A stretch of DNA of 64,000 nt, from positions 384,501 to 448,500 of the forward strand of contig NZ_CP071527.1 of NCBI RefSeq assembly GCF_023921225.1, in the 5' to 3' direction. The translations under genes were made by a program, and so were the position numbers. The DNA is from Legionella lytica (GTDB lineage Bacteria > Pseudomonadota > Gammaproteobacteria > Legionellales > Legionellaceae). The first letter of the stretch is position 1. Each line of letters begins with the position of its first letter. Below, one piece after another: positions 55,314-64,000 of this stretch. Under the pieces are notes generated by a model. It did not search any database and was not told the origin of the DNA. It was given only the letters and a program-made list of their open reading frames with translations.

Positions 55314-56222
55314 ATGAAAATTGCAATTTTGGCCACGAACCCACAGTTGTATTCACATAAGCGCTTAAAAGCAGAAGGGGAAGCTGCTGGCCATGAGATT
55401 AAGATTATTAATCCTTTATATTGCTATATGAATGTGGCTGCATCTTGCCCTAAAGTCCATTATCGCGGTGGCGCTCCTTTGCCTCATTTTGATGCGGTCA
55501 TTCCTAGAATTGGTGCATCGATGACTTACTATGGCACGGCTGTTCTACGCCATTTGGAAACTATGGGCATGTATACAGTTAATGAATCTATTGCCATCTC
55601 GCGTTCACGGGATAAATTTCGTTCATTACAGTTATTGGCGCGAAAAGGCATTCCTATGCCGCTAACCAGTTTTGCGCAATCTCCTGATGATACTGAAGAT
55701 TTAATTCGCATGGTTGGCGGAGCTCCTTTGGTCATTAAGTTATTGGAGGGAACTCAGGGGAAAGGCGTGATTTTAGCCGATAGCCATCAATCGGCCGTGA
55801 GCATTATTAACGCATTTAAGGAAATGCATGCCAATATTTTAGTACAAGAGTTTATTGAGGAATCTCGAGGTACGGATATTCGCTGTTTTGTGGTTGGTGA
55901 AAAGGTAGTCGGTTCGATTAAACGCCAAGCCAAAGAGGGTGAGTTTCGTGCCAATGTACATCAAGGTGGAAGTGCGGTTAAGGTAAAACTTACCCCTCAA
56001 GAACGTGCTATTGCGGTAAGTGCGGCGAAAACAATGGGCTTGAAGGTTGCTGGTGTGGATTTAATTCGCTCTAATCATGGCCCATTAGTTTTAGAAATCA
56101 ACTCGTCACCAGGCTTGGAGGGAGTTGAGAAGGCTACAGGAGTCAATATTGCCGGAAAAGTTATCGAGTATATTGAAAAACATGCCAAACCAATGAATTT
56201 GAGCCATCGTTTTCATGGTTAA
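55314..56222 (+). CDS. rimK: RimK-type ATP-grasp glutamate ligase (30S S6 modification protein)
   Basis: 302 residues from '[14 protein letters not shown]', the standard RimK start, with GAGGAA 10 nt upstream. Typical ATP-grasp segments: '[19 protein letters not shown]', '[19 protein letters not shown]', '[19 protein letters not shown]' and '[22 protein letters not shown]'. In E. coli it adds glutamates to the C-terminus of ribosomal protein S6. The 235-nt gap upstream has no gene; it holds a CCCC/GGGG stem near 55140. A terminator hairpin follows at 56282. Confidence 0.93.
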   Translation: MKIAILATNPQLYSHKRLKAEGEAAGHEIKIINPLYCYMNVAASCPKVHYRGGAPLPHFDAVIPRIGASMTYYGTAVLRHLETMGMYTVNESIAISRSRDKFRSLQLLARKGIPMPLTSFAQSPDDTEDLIRMVGGAPLVIKLLEGTQGKGVILADSHQSAVSIINAFKEMHANILVQEFIEESRGTDIRCFVVGEKVVGSIKRQAKEGEFRANVHQGGSAVKVKLTPQERAIAVSAAKTMGLKVAGVDLIRSNHGPLVLEINSSPGLEGVEKATGVNIAGKVIEYIEKHAKPMNLSHRFHG

Positions 56223-56281
56223 TTTGTTTTAACTTAAGGCATACAGCGTAAACGGGATTGGTTTGTGAATCAGGCTGAGTT

Positions 56282-56307
56282 CCCGTATTATGCTGTGCTA
56301 ATACGGG
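56282..56307. terminator. Hairpin between rimK and the zeta-like gene
   Basis: CCCGTATTA (56282-56290) pairs perfectly with TAATACGGG (56299-56307) across an 8-nt loop. It lies between convergent genes. Its core resembles the one after the FecR-domain gene (38611-38644), so both may derive from a dispersed repeat. Confidence 0.5.
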
Positions 56308-56336
56308 CTATCTTTCCTCTCTAAGACTTGATTAGG

Positions 56337-58115
56337 TTATTTTGTCGCGATGATACGCGCACGATCCTCTTCTATATCACCGTGTTCATTGCCATCTAGC
56401 TCAGCCTTTATGCTTTGCAATCGACATCGTAGTGAACGACTATTATGGCAATTGGCTTGTTCTGTTTCTGTGGCAGGATTATGTGTTTGTAACTCTTGCC
56501 CAACTTTCTCAAGACTAGTTAACACCTTATCAAATGCTTTAATTGACCAACTGACTGATAGACGTGATGAGGATTTTGCGACTTTTAAATCATCCATTGC
56601 TTCTTGGGTTTTGTGCTTTAAGTGCGCGATTGCCTCATGGTTATCTAAGTTCCTGGGGTTGAAATTCGCTACTTCTGTCAAAAGTGCTTGACGGTTGATG
56701 AGCTGGGCAACTCGGTCTGGGTTTGGATTTTCTTTGTTCATTTCCTTTTCTAGTTTGGCCTCGGTTACTGCCAGGCGCTTAACAATTTGTTTTTGTGCAA
56801 TGGCAAAATCGACTTGAGCTGAGGTAATGATAAGAGCTTTCACATGGGTCTTATAATAGTCCAGCATTGCGGGTTTCTTCGGGCCCTCGGGGATATCGAG
56901 CCATTTATCATACACTGACTTAGATATAAGCTGTGTTCCTTCATCGTTTTTGGCTGCAGGAAGCCAGGGACCTTTCTGATTGTTGGGATCTGGCTTTAAC
57001 AGAATCAAATCATTGGTTATCACCATGCTTAACTTATCTTTACTATACTTATTAAACCAATTTTCGGCACTTTTTGAGCCGGATTTTCCTGCGGCAAATC
57101 CGTTCGCACCATATGCTTTCGATTCGCAGATATCGTCTTTTGATATATTTAGATCTATCGCTACTTGTTCATCAAAATTTTTAGTTTTCCAGGCTCTGCG
57201 AGAGCCCATAAATGCAACCGTTTCTTTAAATGTTTCCGCGTCTTCTCCTTCCACGCGAGCAAAAATTTGTTTGGTATTTACAAGCGCATCAATTCGTTTC
57301 ATCAGGCTTCTTACAGGATTTAGTGGAATAAGCCATTTTGAAAATGTTTCAGGAATAACGACACCAATATCTGGAGTAGCGAAGCCTGCGGCTTGCACAT
57401 AGTGTTTTGTTTTTTCTAAAGCTTTACTTTTACTATGTAAATCCTCAATACCTGTGTACCCTTGGTTAAGCGCTACTTGCACCAACAGTTTGCGCATTTG
57501 TGATACTTCGCGAACAATACCACCATCGGCGGCGATAACATTATTACCGCTCATATCCTGATCATCCGTAGGTAAAAAACGATTGGCAGTTTTTACCGCA
57601 TTTTGGGCCGCATGCGATTTTCCACAACCAGAAGGCCCTGCAACAATTACAACCGGGCGTTCTTTTTTCCATTTAGGTCCGTCGTAATGTGTTGTTGACG
57701 CTTCTGCCACCGCATAGCGGAATTCTTTGCTGTTCATTTCTTCTTCTAAGGCCAATTTATACAGTTTAACCCCTTCTTCTCCCAACAATGCTGCCATTTT
57801 AATGGTGGCACTTTCCGGATCGGTTGCTCTATTATCTGGGATGCCAGGCGTGAACTTAGGAAGTGGATGTTTTTCAATGTACTCGATGAGTTGTTTTCTA
57901 AAAAAAAGTGGGTCATCTAGGCCATCCGCGCGCTCTACTATATTATGCTCTTTTTTATAAGCAGATACTTGGCTGCGATGAGCGTTTTTATACTTTTGAA
58001 CCCCGTGACACAACTCTTCTTGGCCTTTTTTACTTAAGCACGACTCCGCAGGGTACGCGCTATACTTTCCTATCTGTTTGAAAAGATCGTCTTTACTCGC
58101 GCCATATATGCCCAT
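56337..58115 (-). CDS. P-loop kinase of zeta-toxin type, extended form
   Basis: 592 residues from the ATG at 58115 (GGAG 10 nt upstream); a TTG seven codons earlier is weaker. The P-loop is 'VVIVAGPSGCGKSHAAQNA', about residues 155-173. 'NNVIAADGGIVREVSQMRK' (about 192-210) stands where zeta/PezT toxins have the substrate-binding 'D-x-x-R' loop. Flanks: about 150 residues before and a helical, charged C-terminus (about 440-592) after. That is far longer than classic zeta or PezT toxins (about 250-290). The chain ends with an acidic stretch 'NEHGDIEEDRARIIATK', of the kind seen in Dot/Icm signals. It may be a toxin paired with the HTH gene or an injected kinase. Target unknown. Confidence 0.6.
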   Translation of the reverse strand: MGIYGASKDDLFKQIGKYSAYPAESCLSKKGQEELCHGVQKYKNAHRSQVSAYKKEHNIVERADGLDDPLFFRKQLIEYIEKHPLPKFTPGIPDNRATDPESATIKMAALLGEEGVKLYKLALEEEMNSKEFRYAVAEASTTHYDGPKWKKERPVVIVAGPSGCGKSHAAQNAVKTANRFLPTDDQDMSGNNVIAADGGIVREVSQMRKLLVQVALNQGYTGIEDLHSKSKALEKTKHYVQAAGFATPDIGVVIPETFSKWLIPLNPVRSLMKRIDALVNTKQIFARVEGEDAETFKETVAFMGSRRAWKTKNFDEQVAIDLNISKDDICESKAYGANGFAAGKSGSKSAENWFNKYSKDKLSMVITNDLILLKPDPNNQKGPWLPAAKNDEGTQLISKSVYDKWLDIPEGPKKPAMLDYYKTHVKALIITSAQVDFAIAQKQIVKRLAVTEAKLEKEMNKENPNPDRVAQLINRQALLTEVANFNPRNLDNHEAIAHLKHKTQEAMDDLKVAKSSSRLSVSWSIKAFDKVLTSLEKVGQELQTHNPATETEQANCHNSRSLRCRLQSIKAELDGNEHGDIEEDRARIIATK

Positions 58116-58169
58116 ATTGTAAGCACTCCGCAACAAATCTTACCTACAGTATAGCAAGAATTTGGGCTT

Positions 58170-58406
58170 TCAATGGGACGATTCATCCTTTCCAACAAGC
58201 CAATCGGCACTGACTTCGAACTCTTTGGCCAAGCTATCTAATATTGCAGCATCAGGATTTGTTGCGCCATTGAGTAGAGCCTCTGCTTTGAACTTGGGAA
58301 TTTTGATTAATTTGGATAACACTTCAATTCGTTCATGAGTGGACACAGGAGCGCCAATATTATCGAGCTCTTTATTTAGTCGTTCAGAAAATCGTCTGTT
58401 AAGCAT
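58170..58406 (-). CDS. Small HTH DNA-binding protein (Cro/CI-like)
   Basis: 78 residues. The region 'THERIEVLSKLIKIPKFKAEALLNGATNPDAAILDSLAKEFEVSADWLVGKD' is an XRE/Cro-type helix-turn-helix; 'LAKEFEVSADWLVGKD' is the usual end of the fold. AGGAGA 6 nt before ATG is a strong ribosome site. It is the upstream neighbour of the zeta-like kinase (55 nt from its start codon), the same order as PezA-PezT, but it lacks PezA's C-terminal toxin-binding half. It may autoregulate the pair. A TATACT box in the gap could give the kinase its own promoter. Confidence 0.75.
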   Translation of the reverse strand: MLNRRFSERLNKELDNIGAPVSTHERIEVLSKLIKIPKFKAEALLNGATNPDAAILDSLAKEFEVSADWLVGKDESSH

Positions 58407-58507
58407 GTAGTTCTCCTGTTTTTTTTAAATTAGAGAAAAGTACACCAGTTCTATTATTTTGATATAGCATAAAACCCTAGTTTTGCAATGTAGCAATTGG
58501 AATTTGG

Positions 58508-58536
58508 TTGATCTGCGTTCTCTTTCAATTTAGTAT
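58508..58536 (+). promoter_or_regulatory. Promoter of the Entner-Doudoroff operon
   Basis: TTGATC (58508-58513) and TAGTAT (58531-58536) are separated by 17 nt and lie about 38 nt before the zwf start. Each box matches 4/6. Confidence 0.4.
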
Positions 58537-58573
58537 TGATTTCACTTGAATTCGGCCTAATGTGGGATGACCT

Positions 58574-60049
58574 ATGATTGAAGATGTAGTCGCGAAGTAT
58601 CCTTGTGATTTAATAATATTTGGTGCCTTAGGCGATTTATCCTGTCGTAAATTATTCCCCGCATTATATCAACTGGAATGTGCACAACTGCTACATCCTG
58701 ATACTCGGATTATTGGGTGCGCGCGTGAGGATTTTGCTTTAGCAGATTTCATTCAACTTATGCAGGGAAAGATTGAACTTTTCACTCATGAGCATTTGGA
58801 TGATGAGGCCTGGACTCGCCTTACACGAAGACTAATTTATTGCCATCTAGATATGGCAAAACCAGAGGATTATTTCAAATTAACGGACTATGTCCGGCCT
58901 GCAGAACGAGTTGCCATCTCTTATTTTGCAATCCCTCCTTCATTATATGCACAAACGTGCCAGGGATTGTCTACCATTGGCTTGACGAATCAACCCTCAC
59001 GAGTGGTTTTAGAAAAACCAATTGGCCATGATTTGCCTTCTTCAATTGTTATCAATGATCAGGTCGCTCATTTCTTTGCTGAAGATCAAATCTATCGTAT
59101 TGATCATTACCTAGGCAAGGAAACAGTTTTAAATCTTTTAGTACTTCGCTTTGCTAACGTCATTTTTTCATCAAACTGGGATCAAAGCATGATTGAAAAA
59201 GTTGAAATATCTGTTGCTGAAGAAGTTGGCGTGGAAGGGCGTTGGTCTTATTATGACAAGTCGGGGCAAATGCGTGATATGCTCCAGAATCACTTATTGC
59301 AAATAGTGGCGTTGGTGGCGATGGAGCCACCAATGAGCCTGTCTGCGGACTGCATCCGCAGTGAAAAATTAAAGGTACTAAAAAGTTTGCGTTTTATTAA
59401 TGAAGCGCACGTCCATGATCAAACAATACGTGCTCAATACATTAGCAATACCATTAAGGGGCAAAAGGTACCTGGCTATTTGGATGAGGACGGAGCCTAT
59501 AAAAACTCCAAAACAGAAACTTTTGTTGCTATTAAGGCGTTTATTGATAACTGGCGTTGGTCTGGGGTTCCATTTTATTTACTTACTGGAAAACGATTGC
59601 CTAAAAAACAAAGTGAAGTCGTAATCTATTTTAAGCAGCAACCGTACAATATTTTTAAACAATTAAAACAAGAATTATCGCCAAACCGATTGATTATCCG
59701 TTTACAGCCTGATGAAGGGGTTGAAGTGCGGATGATGAACAAAGTTCCTGGGCTTAGTGACAGCATGCAACTACGTGACAGTAAGTTAGATTTAAATTTT
59801 AACACCCAACGTATTGCTGATGCCTATGAACGTTTGTTATTGGAGGTGATGTTAGGGAATCAATACCTATTTGTCAGCCGAGAAGAGGTGGAGCAAGCTT
59901 GGAAATGGATCGATAACATTAAACAGGCATGGGAAAGACAGTCTATTCCATTGTATACTTACCCCTCCGGAACTTGGGGACCTTTAGAGGTGATTCGCTT
60001 ATACAATGGCAGAGCACATGTATGGGGGGAACAAAATGCAGTTACATAG
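58574..60049 (+). CDS. zwf: Glucose-6-phosphate 1-dehydrogenase
   Basis: 491 residues, normal length. The nucleotide-binding loop is 'FGALGDLSCRKLFPALYQL' (G-x-x-G-D-L). The active site 'RIDHYLGKE' contains D177, H178 and K182. It oxidises glucose 6-phosphate to 6-phosphogluconolactone with NAD(P)+, the entry step of the Entner-Doudoroff and pentose phosphate routes. GGGA 6 nt before ATG marks the start. First of five genes whose coding regions overlap or nearly touch. Confidence 0.97.
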   Translation: MIEDVVAKYPCDLIIFGALGDLSCRKLFPALYQLECAQLLHPDTRIIGCAREDFALADFIQLMQGKIELFTHEHLDDEAWTRLTRRLIYCHLDMAKPEDYFKLTDYVRPAERVAISYFAIPPSLYAQTCQGLSTIGLTNQPSRVVLEKPIGHDLPSSIVINDQVAHFFAEDQIYRIDHYLGKETVLNLLVLRFANVIFSSNWDQSMIEKVEISVAEEVGVEGRWSYYDKSGQMRDMLQNHLLQIVALVAMEPPMSLSADCIRSEKLKVLKSLRFINEAHVHDQTIRAQYISNTIKGQKVPGYLDEDGAYKNSKTETFVAIKAFIDNWRWSGVPFYLLTGKRLPKKQSEVVIYFKQQPYNIFKQLKQELSPNRLIIRLQPDEGVEVRMMNKVPGLSDSMQLRDSKLDLNFNTQRIADAYERLLLEVMLGNQYLFVSREEVEQAWKWIDNIKQAWERQSIPLYTYPSGTWGPLEVIRLYNGRAHVWGEQNAVT

Positions 60050-60713
60050 TTTCGGCGATGCAGATTTATTAGTTAGCGATTTAGTGTTTCAATTAAAGCG
60101 CCTCTTGCTTGATGCAATCACACAAAGAGGGCATGCTTATTTAGTCGTTTCTGGCGGAAAGACCCCAGCTGATTTGTTTCAGGCATTAGCAAAAGTTGAA
60201 TTACCTTGGGATAAAGTGACTATTACTTTGGCGGATGAGCGGTGTGTGCCACTTAATGATGATAATAGTAATGAGCGCATGCTTAGACAATTGCTGTTGC
60301 AGCATGAGGCAAAGGCTGCTCGCTTTGTAAGTTTATATTCTGAAACCGATCCTGATTTACACCATGTGGAGCAAGAGATTTCTGCTTTACCCTCTTTTGA
60401 TGTAGTCATTTTGGGGATGGGGGATGATGGGCATACTGCATCCTTATTTCCAAGTGCTGACGAATTAAACTTAGGTCTTGATGAGAATGCTCCTGCGGTA
60501 CTTTTTGTAAATCCAAAAACCACAGCTCACCAACGTGTTAGCCTATCAAAAAGAAGATTATTGGACAGTCGAGTTATATTTTTACATTTAAAAGGGCAAA
60601 ATAAATTAGCCGTATTGCATCAAGCAATGGCCCAATCTGATCCCATGATCATGCCAATTAGCGCCTTTTTAAATAGCCCCCAAGCTGATGTACAGGTGAT
60701 GTATGCACCATAA
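60036..60713 (+). CDS. pgl: 6-phosphogluconolactonase
   Basis: 225 residues from ATG 60036, which has a GGGGGGA ribosome site and overlaps zwf by 14 nt; an in-frame ATG 30 nt earlier is less likely. DevB/Pgl family: 'LVVSGGKTPADLFQAL', 'ITLADERCVPL' and 'VILGMGDDGHTASLFPSADEL' are conserved segments. It hydrolyses 6-phosphogluconolactone to 6-phosphogluconate. Confidence 0.96.
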   Translation: MQLHSFGDADLLVSDLVFQLKRLLLDAITQRGHAYLVVSGGKTPADLFQALAKVELPWDKVTITLADERCVPLNDDNSNERMLRQLLLQHEAKAARFVSLYSETDPDLHHVEQEISALPSFDVVILGMGDDGHTASLFPSADELNLGLDENAPAVLFVNPKTTAHQRVSLSKRRLLDSRVIFLHLKGQNKLAVLHQAMAQSDPMIMPISAFLNSPQADVQVMYAP

Positions 60714-60722
60714 GGAATTAAA

Positions 60723-62558
60723 ATGCACCCAGTAGTTGACCAAGTTACAGCCCGCATTCGTGAACGCAGTACACGTAGTCGTGCGTTCTACTTAGAGCAG
60801 ATGGAAAAGGCTCGCATTCGTGGTCCACAACGAACAATGTTGCATTGTGGCAATTTAGCACATGGTTTTGCTGCCTGTGCGCTGAAAGACAAAGCCAATT
60901 TGACGGGAGTGAACAAAGCAAATATCGCCATTGTTTCTGCCTATAATGAGATGCTCTCCGCACATCAACCCTATGTGAGTTATCCTGATTTGATTAAAGA
61001 AGCAATTGCAGCTGCTGGCGGTGTTGTTCAATTTGCTGGTGGTGTTCCGGCAATGTGTGATGGGATTACCCAAGGTCAGCCAGGAATGGAGTTGAGTTTG
61101 TTAAGTCGAGATGTGATTGCCATGTCTACGGCAATAGCCTTATCGCATAATATGTTTGATGGCGGCCTAATGTTGGGAATTTGCGATAAAATTGTCCCAG
61201 GATTATTAATGGCTGCTTTAAGTTTCGGCCATTTACCGTTTATTTTTGTTCCTGCCGGACCAATGCCATCAGGCATTTCGAATCAAGAAAAAGCGCGAGT
61301 TCGTCAATTATATGCCGAAGGGAAAGTAGACAAAGCGGCTTTGTTGGAAGCTGAATCTGCTTCCTATCATTCTCCGGGAACCTGTACTTTTTATGGAACA
61401 GCGAACTCAAATCAATTAGTGATTGAGGTGATGGGAATACAACTTCCTGGCTCATCTTTCATTAATCCAGGAACCCCATTACGTGACGCCTTAACGCAAG
61501 CAGCAGCACAGCAAGTGTTGGCGTTTACTGATTTAGGGGAGCAGTATTTGCCAATTGGCCAGCTAATGGATGTCAAAAATATCGTGAATGGGATTGTTGC
61601 GCTATTAGCATCCGGGGGCTCGACGAATCATACCATGCATTTAATTGCTATTGCTGCGATGGCCGGTTATACCGTTAATTGGGATGATTTTGCCCAACTA
61701 TCGGCAGTAACGCCATTAATTGCGAAAATTTATCCTAATGGTTCTGCAGATGTGAACCAGTTTCAACGCGCCGGTGGTTTGGCTTATTTTATTCGCACCT
61801 TATTGGATGCTCAATTGTTGCATGCAGATGTGCATACGGTAATGGGGCATGGATTAGAGCGCTATACTCGCCAACCCATTTTAGACAATGGGCAATTGCA
61901 TTGGATTGATGGGCCCAATGTTTCAAAAGATGAAGCGGTGTTAACGGCAAGTACAACACCATTTAAAGCGCATGGCGGTTTACAAGTATTGGGTGGAAAT
62001 CTTGGCCGCGCTGTGATTAAAACCTCTGGTCTTGCTCAGGGGAAAGATAAAATTAAAGCGCCGGCGGTGGTTTGTTCCAGCCAAGAGGAATTTGAATTAC
62101 TGTTCAAACAGGGTGCTTTGAATAAAGACTGTGTTGTTGTCTTACGCTTTCAAGGGCCTAAAGCCTGTGGCATGCCCGAACTGCATCAGTTAACACCGAA
62201 ATTGGGTGTATTGATGGATAAAGGATATCAAGTCGCTTTAGTTACTGATGGACGTATGTCGGGGGCTTCGGGTAAGGTTCCCGCCGCAATTCATGTGACC
62301 CCTGAGGCTTTAGATAATGGCGTGTTGGCCCGAGTTGAAACGGGGGATATGATTATTATTGATGGAGAACAAGGCCAGTTAGAATTGCTTGTTAGCGAGG
62401 ATGAATTAAGTTTACGCCGGGCTGCTGTAATGAGTTCTGATGGTCTTTATTATGGCACAGGGCGAGAATTATTTGGCAGCTTACGTACCCAGTTTACTGG
62501 CGCAGAGCAGGGGGCTTGTAGTCTATTTCAGGGAAGAGAGTCAGCTTATGAGGCTTGA
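60723..62558 (+). CDS. edd: 6-phosphogluconate dehydratase
   Basis: 611 residues. IlvD/Edd family [4Fe-4S] dehydratase that turns 6-phosphogluconate into KDPG. '[20 protein letters not shown]', '[21 protein letters not shown]', '[16 protein letters not shown]' and '[12 protein letters not shown]' include the cysteines expected to hold the cluster. The C-terminal '[20 protein letters not shown]' completes the signature. It starts 9 nt after pgl and overlaps glk by 11 nt. Confidence 0.97.
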   Translation: MHPVVDQVTARIRERSTRSRAFYLEQMEKARIRGPQRTMLHCGNLAHGFAACALKDKANLTGVNKANIAIVSAYNEMLSAHQPYVSYPDLIKEAIAAAGGVVQFAGGVPAMCDGITQGQPGMELSLLSRDVIAMSTAIALSHNMFDGGLMLGICDKIVPGLLMAALSFGHLPFIFVPAGPMPSGISNQEKARVRQLYAEGKVDKAALLEAESASYHSPGTCTFYGTANSNQLVIEVMGIQLPGSSFINPGTPLRDALTQAAAQQVLAFTDLGEQYLPIGQLMDVKNIVNGIVALLASGGSTNHTMHLIAIAAMAGYTVNWDDFAQLSAVTPLIAKIYPNGSADVNQFQRAGGLAYFIRTLLDAQLLHADVHTVMGHGLERYTRQPILDNGQLHWIDGPNVSKDEAVLTASTTPFKAHGGLQVLGGNLGRAVIKTSGLAQGKDKIKAPAVVCSSQEEFELLFKQGALNKDCVVVLRFQGPKACGMPELHQLTPKLGVLMDKGYQVALVTDGRMSGASGKVPAAIHVTPEALDNGVLARVETGDMIIIDGEQGQLELLVSEDELSLRRAAVMSSDGLYYGTGRELFGSLRTQFTGAEQGACSLFQGRESAYEA

Positions 62559-63567
62559 TGAGTTTAGCTTATATGCGATCGTAGCGGATATTGGTGGAAC
62601 CTTTGCCCGTTTTAGTCGTGTACGTTTAGATACCCTGGTTATCGATACAATTGAAATTTATTCCTGTGTTGAATACCGCAGTTTTGAATCTGTATTATTG
62701 GCGTATCAACGCAAACATGGATTAGAACATATTACCCAAGTAGCTATTGCAATTGCCTGTCCTGTATTAGGTGATGAGGTTTGTATGACGAATGCTCATT
62801 GGCAATTTTCAATTAAAGAGTTGCAACAAAAGTTGGGTTTATCTGAGCTTACAGTATTAAATGATTTTAATGCCATCGCCATGAGTCTTCCCGCATTGTC
62901 TGAATCCGAGTTAGTGCAATTTGGCAAGGGCGTTGCGGATAAAAATAAAACGCGTGTAGTTCTTGGGGCCGGAACTGGATTGGGCGTTGCTTATTTAACT
63001 CCCCAAAAATCGGGTTATATTGCTTATGGAGGTGAGGGTGGCCATGTCAGTTGGGGAGCAAAAACAGAGCAAGAATGGTTTATTGCCTGCTACCTCAATA
63101 AAATATATGGCCATGTTTCTTATGAGCGCTTATTATCAGGGCAAGGATTAGAGAATTTATATCGTGCACTGGCAGCGTTTCATCAACAGGATGAAACGCC
63201 CTTGTCGGCTGCACAAGTAGTTGCTTTAGCCTTAGCAGGGGAGTCGGTAGTTGCTGAGGCTACGGTGGCGCAATTTTTAGCCATTTTAGGTGCTTATGCT
63301 GGCGATTTGGCATTAATCTTCGCAGCTTTTGGTGGTGTTTATATCGCTGGCGGTATTGTTCCTCGTTTACTTCCATTATTGAATCATAGTGATTTTAGGA
63401 TTCGGTTTGAAGAAAAAGGACGATTCAGTAGTTTTAATGCGCAAATTCCTACTTATGTAATTACTGCAAAACAGCCTGGGATATTAGGAGCTGCAGTACA
63501 TTTGAAGCAGCGTTTGCTAGATCAGATTGAACGGGTACGAAAAGGAGACCTAGATGTCATTTTCTAA
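62548..63567 (+). CDS. glk: Glucokinase
   Basis: 339 residues from the ATG at 62548 inside the end of edd, with GGGAAGAGAG just upstream. An alternative start 108 nt earlier would add a sequence read from edd and is not supported. ROK-unrelated Glk family: '[14 protein letters not shown]' (phosphate 1), '[11 protein letters not shown]' with the catalytic Asp, '[13 protein letters not shown]' and '[11 protein letters not shown]' are present. It phosphorylates glucose to glucose 6-phosphate, the substrate of Zwf, so glucose entering without a PTS can feed the operon's pathway. Confidence 0.95.
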   Translation: MRLDEFSLYAIVADIGGTFARFSRVRLDTLVIDTIEIYSCVEYRSFESVLLAYQRKHGLEHITQVAIAIACPVLGDEVCMTNAHWQFSIKELQQKLGLSELTVLNDFNAIAMSLPALSESELVQFGKGVADKNKTRVVLGAGTGLGVAYLTPQKSGYIAYGGEGGHVSWGAKTEQEWFIACYLNKIYGHVSYERLLSGQGLENLYRALAAFHQQDETPLSAAQVVALALAGESVVAEATVAQFLAILGAYAGDLALIFAAFGGVYIAGGIVPRLLPLLNHSDFRIRFEEKGRFSSFNAQIPTYVITAKQPGILGAAVHLKQRLLDQIERVRKGDLDVIF

Positions 63568-64000
63568 TTGGCTTGTGCCAGCAGATACAGTGTTTTGTTC
63601 TTCACCGGTAATTCCGGTGATTCAAATTAAAGAGATCGAGCAGGCTATCCCTTTAGCCACTGCATTATTTGCTGGGGGAGTGAATGCCCTGGAAATCACC
63701 TTAAGAACACCAATAGCTCTTGAGGCTGTGCGTTTATTAGTGCAGACCTTTCCAGAGGCGCTAATTGGTGTAGGCACTATAGTTACACCGGAACACCTAG
63801 AACAGGCTGTGGAAATGGGGGCGAAATTTGCCTTTAGTCCTGGTTCTACTCAAGATTTATTAAGAGCAGGGCTTAACAGCAATATTCCGTTTATTCCCGG
63901 AGTGACAAGTGTTTCCGAACTTATGGAAGGACTGGCTTTAGGCTATACCCACTTTAAGTTTTTTCCTGCGGTTGCTGCTGGTGGGATCCCTATGTTGCGC
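63554..64000 (+). CDS. eda: KDPG aldolase, 5' part (cut by window end)
   Basis: 149 codons are present from the ATG at 63554, which overlaps glk by 14 nt and has AAGGAG 7-8 nt upstream. 'VIPVIQIKEIEQAIPLATAL' opens a class I aldolase. E47 in 'ALEITLRT' and the Schiff-base lysine K135 in 'THFKFFPA' match E45 and K133 of E. coli Eda. It splits KDPG into pyruvate and glyceraldehyde 3-phosphate. About 60 residues lie outside the window. Confidence 0.96.
   Translation, partial: MSFSNWLVPADTVFCSSPVIPVIQIKEIEQAIPLATALFAGGVNALEITLRTPIALEAVRLLVQTFPEALIGVGTIVTPEHLEQAVEMGAKFAFSPGSTQDLLRAGLNSNIPFIPGVTSVSELMEGLALGYTHFKFFPAVAAGGIPMLR

Noticed and set aside
56337..58406. Prophage or genomic island carrying the HTH/zeta-like pair
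   Set aside because: No integrase, tRNA, attachment repeats or phage genes flank the pair; both neighbours are housekeeping genes.
62440..62547. 36-codon N-terminal extension of glucokinase
   Set aside because: It is edd coding sequence read in another frame; the ATG at 62548 has a ribosome site and gives the normal Glk start.

Overview
The window looks like a chromosomal segment of a gammaproteobacterium of the Legionella type. The evidence is a zwf-pgl-edd-glk-eda Entner-Doudoroff operon in the order I know from Legionella, a very long coiled-coil protein resembling the Dot/Icm effector SdhA, a small IcmL/DotI-like protein two genes upstream of it, moderately AT-rich DNA, and many short exported proteins without clear families. 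No rRNA, tRNA, CRISPR array, insertion sequence or phage block was seen.

Layout. 1-8.9 kb: the tail of an RND pump with its adaptor and outer-membrane factor (+), a small hydrophobic protein and an exported protein, then an OMF-EmrA-EmrB operon (-). 9-16 kb: an entericidin-like lipoprotein, a 2H phosphoesterase, then a six-gene overlapping operon (-): glycosyltransferase, PAP2/sphingomyelin-synthase-like enzyme, KAS III, SDR, metallo-beta-lactamase fold, CapK-type adenylating enzyme. This reads as an uncharacterised lipid or acyl pathway. 16-22 kb: a third tripartite efflux set (OMF-MFP-RND). 22-28.6 kb: the 1821-residue SdhA-like protein, a DUF4442 hotdog protein and an IcmL-like protein. 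28.8-34 kb: uvrA, lemA, htpX and a small membrane protein. 34-38.6 kb: a beta-barrel protein, a CHASE2-adenylate cyclase and a FecR-domain protein. 38.8-44 kb: an ABC-2 exporter, a gene remnant, a 2OG-Fe(II) oxygenase coupled to a YgjP-type metallopeptidase, an exported peptide, an orphan protein and ogt. 44-47.5 kb: the rpsP-rimM-trmD-rplS operon behind ffh. 47.9-51.2 kb: an amino-acid permease, a PriC-like protein, an AhpD-like protein, a Rap1a-like protein and a DUF2909 protein. 51.3-55 kb: a cytochrome oxidase assembly operon (surf1, a Sco-like CX3C protein, ctaA, ctaB, sco). 55-58.4 kb: rimK, then a P-loop kinase of zeta-toxin type behind a small HTH gene. 58.5-64 kb: the Entner-Doudoroff operon, with eda cut by the window end.

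Housekeeping modules are conventional. The parts most worth a second look are the six-gene lipid-like operon, the HTH/zeta-like pair, the repeat-built SdhA-like protein with a possible PmrA box, and the barrel/CHASE2-cyclase/FecR group. All family assignments come from reading motifs. No database search was run.
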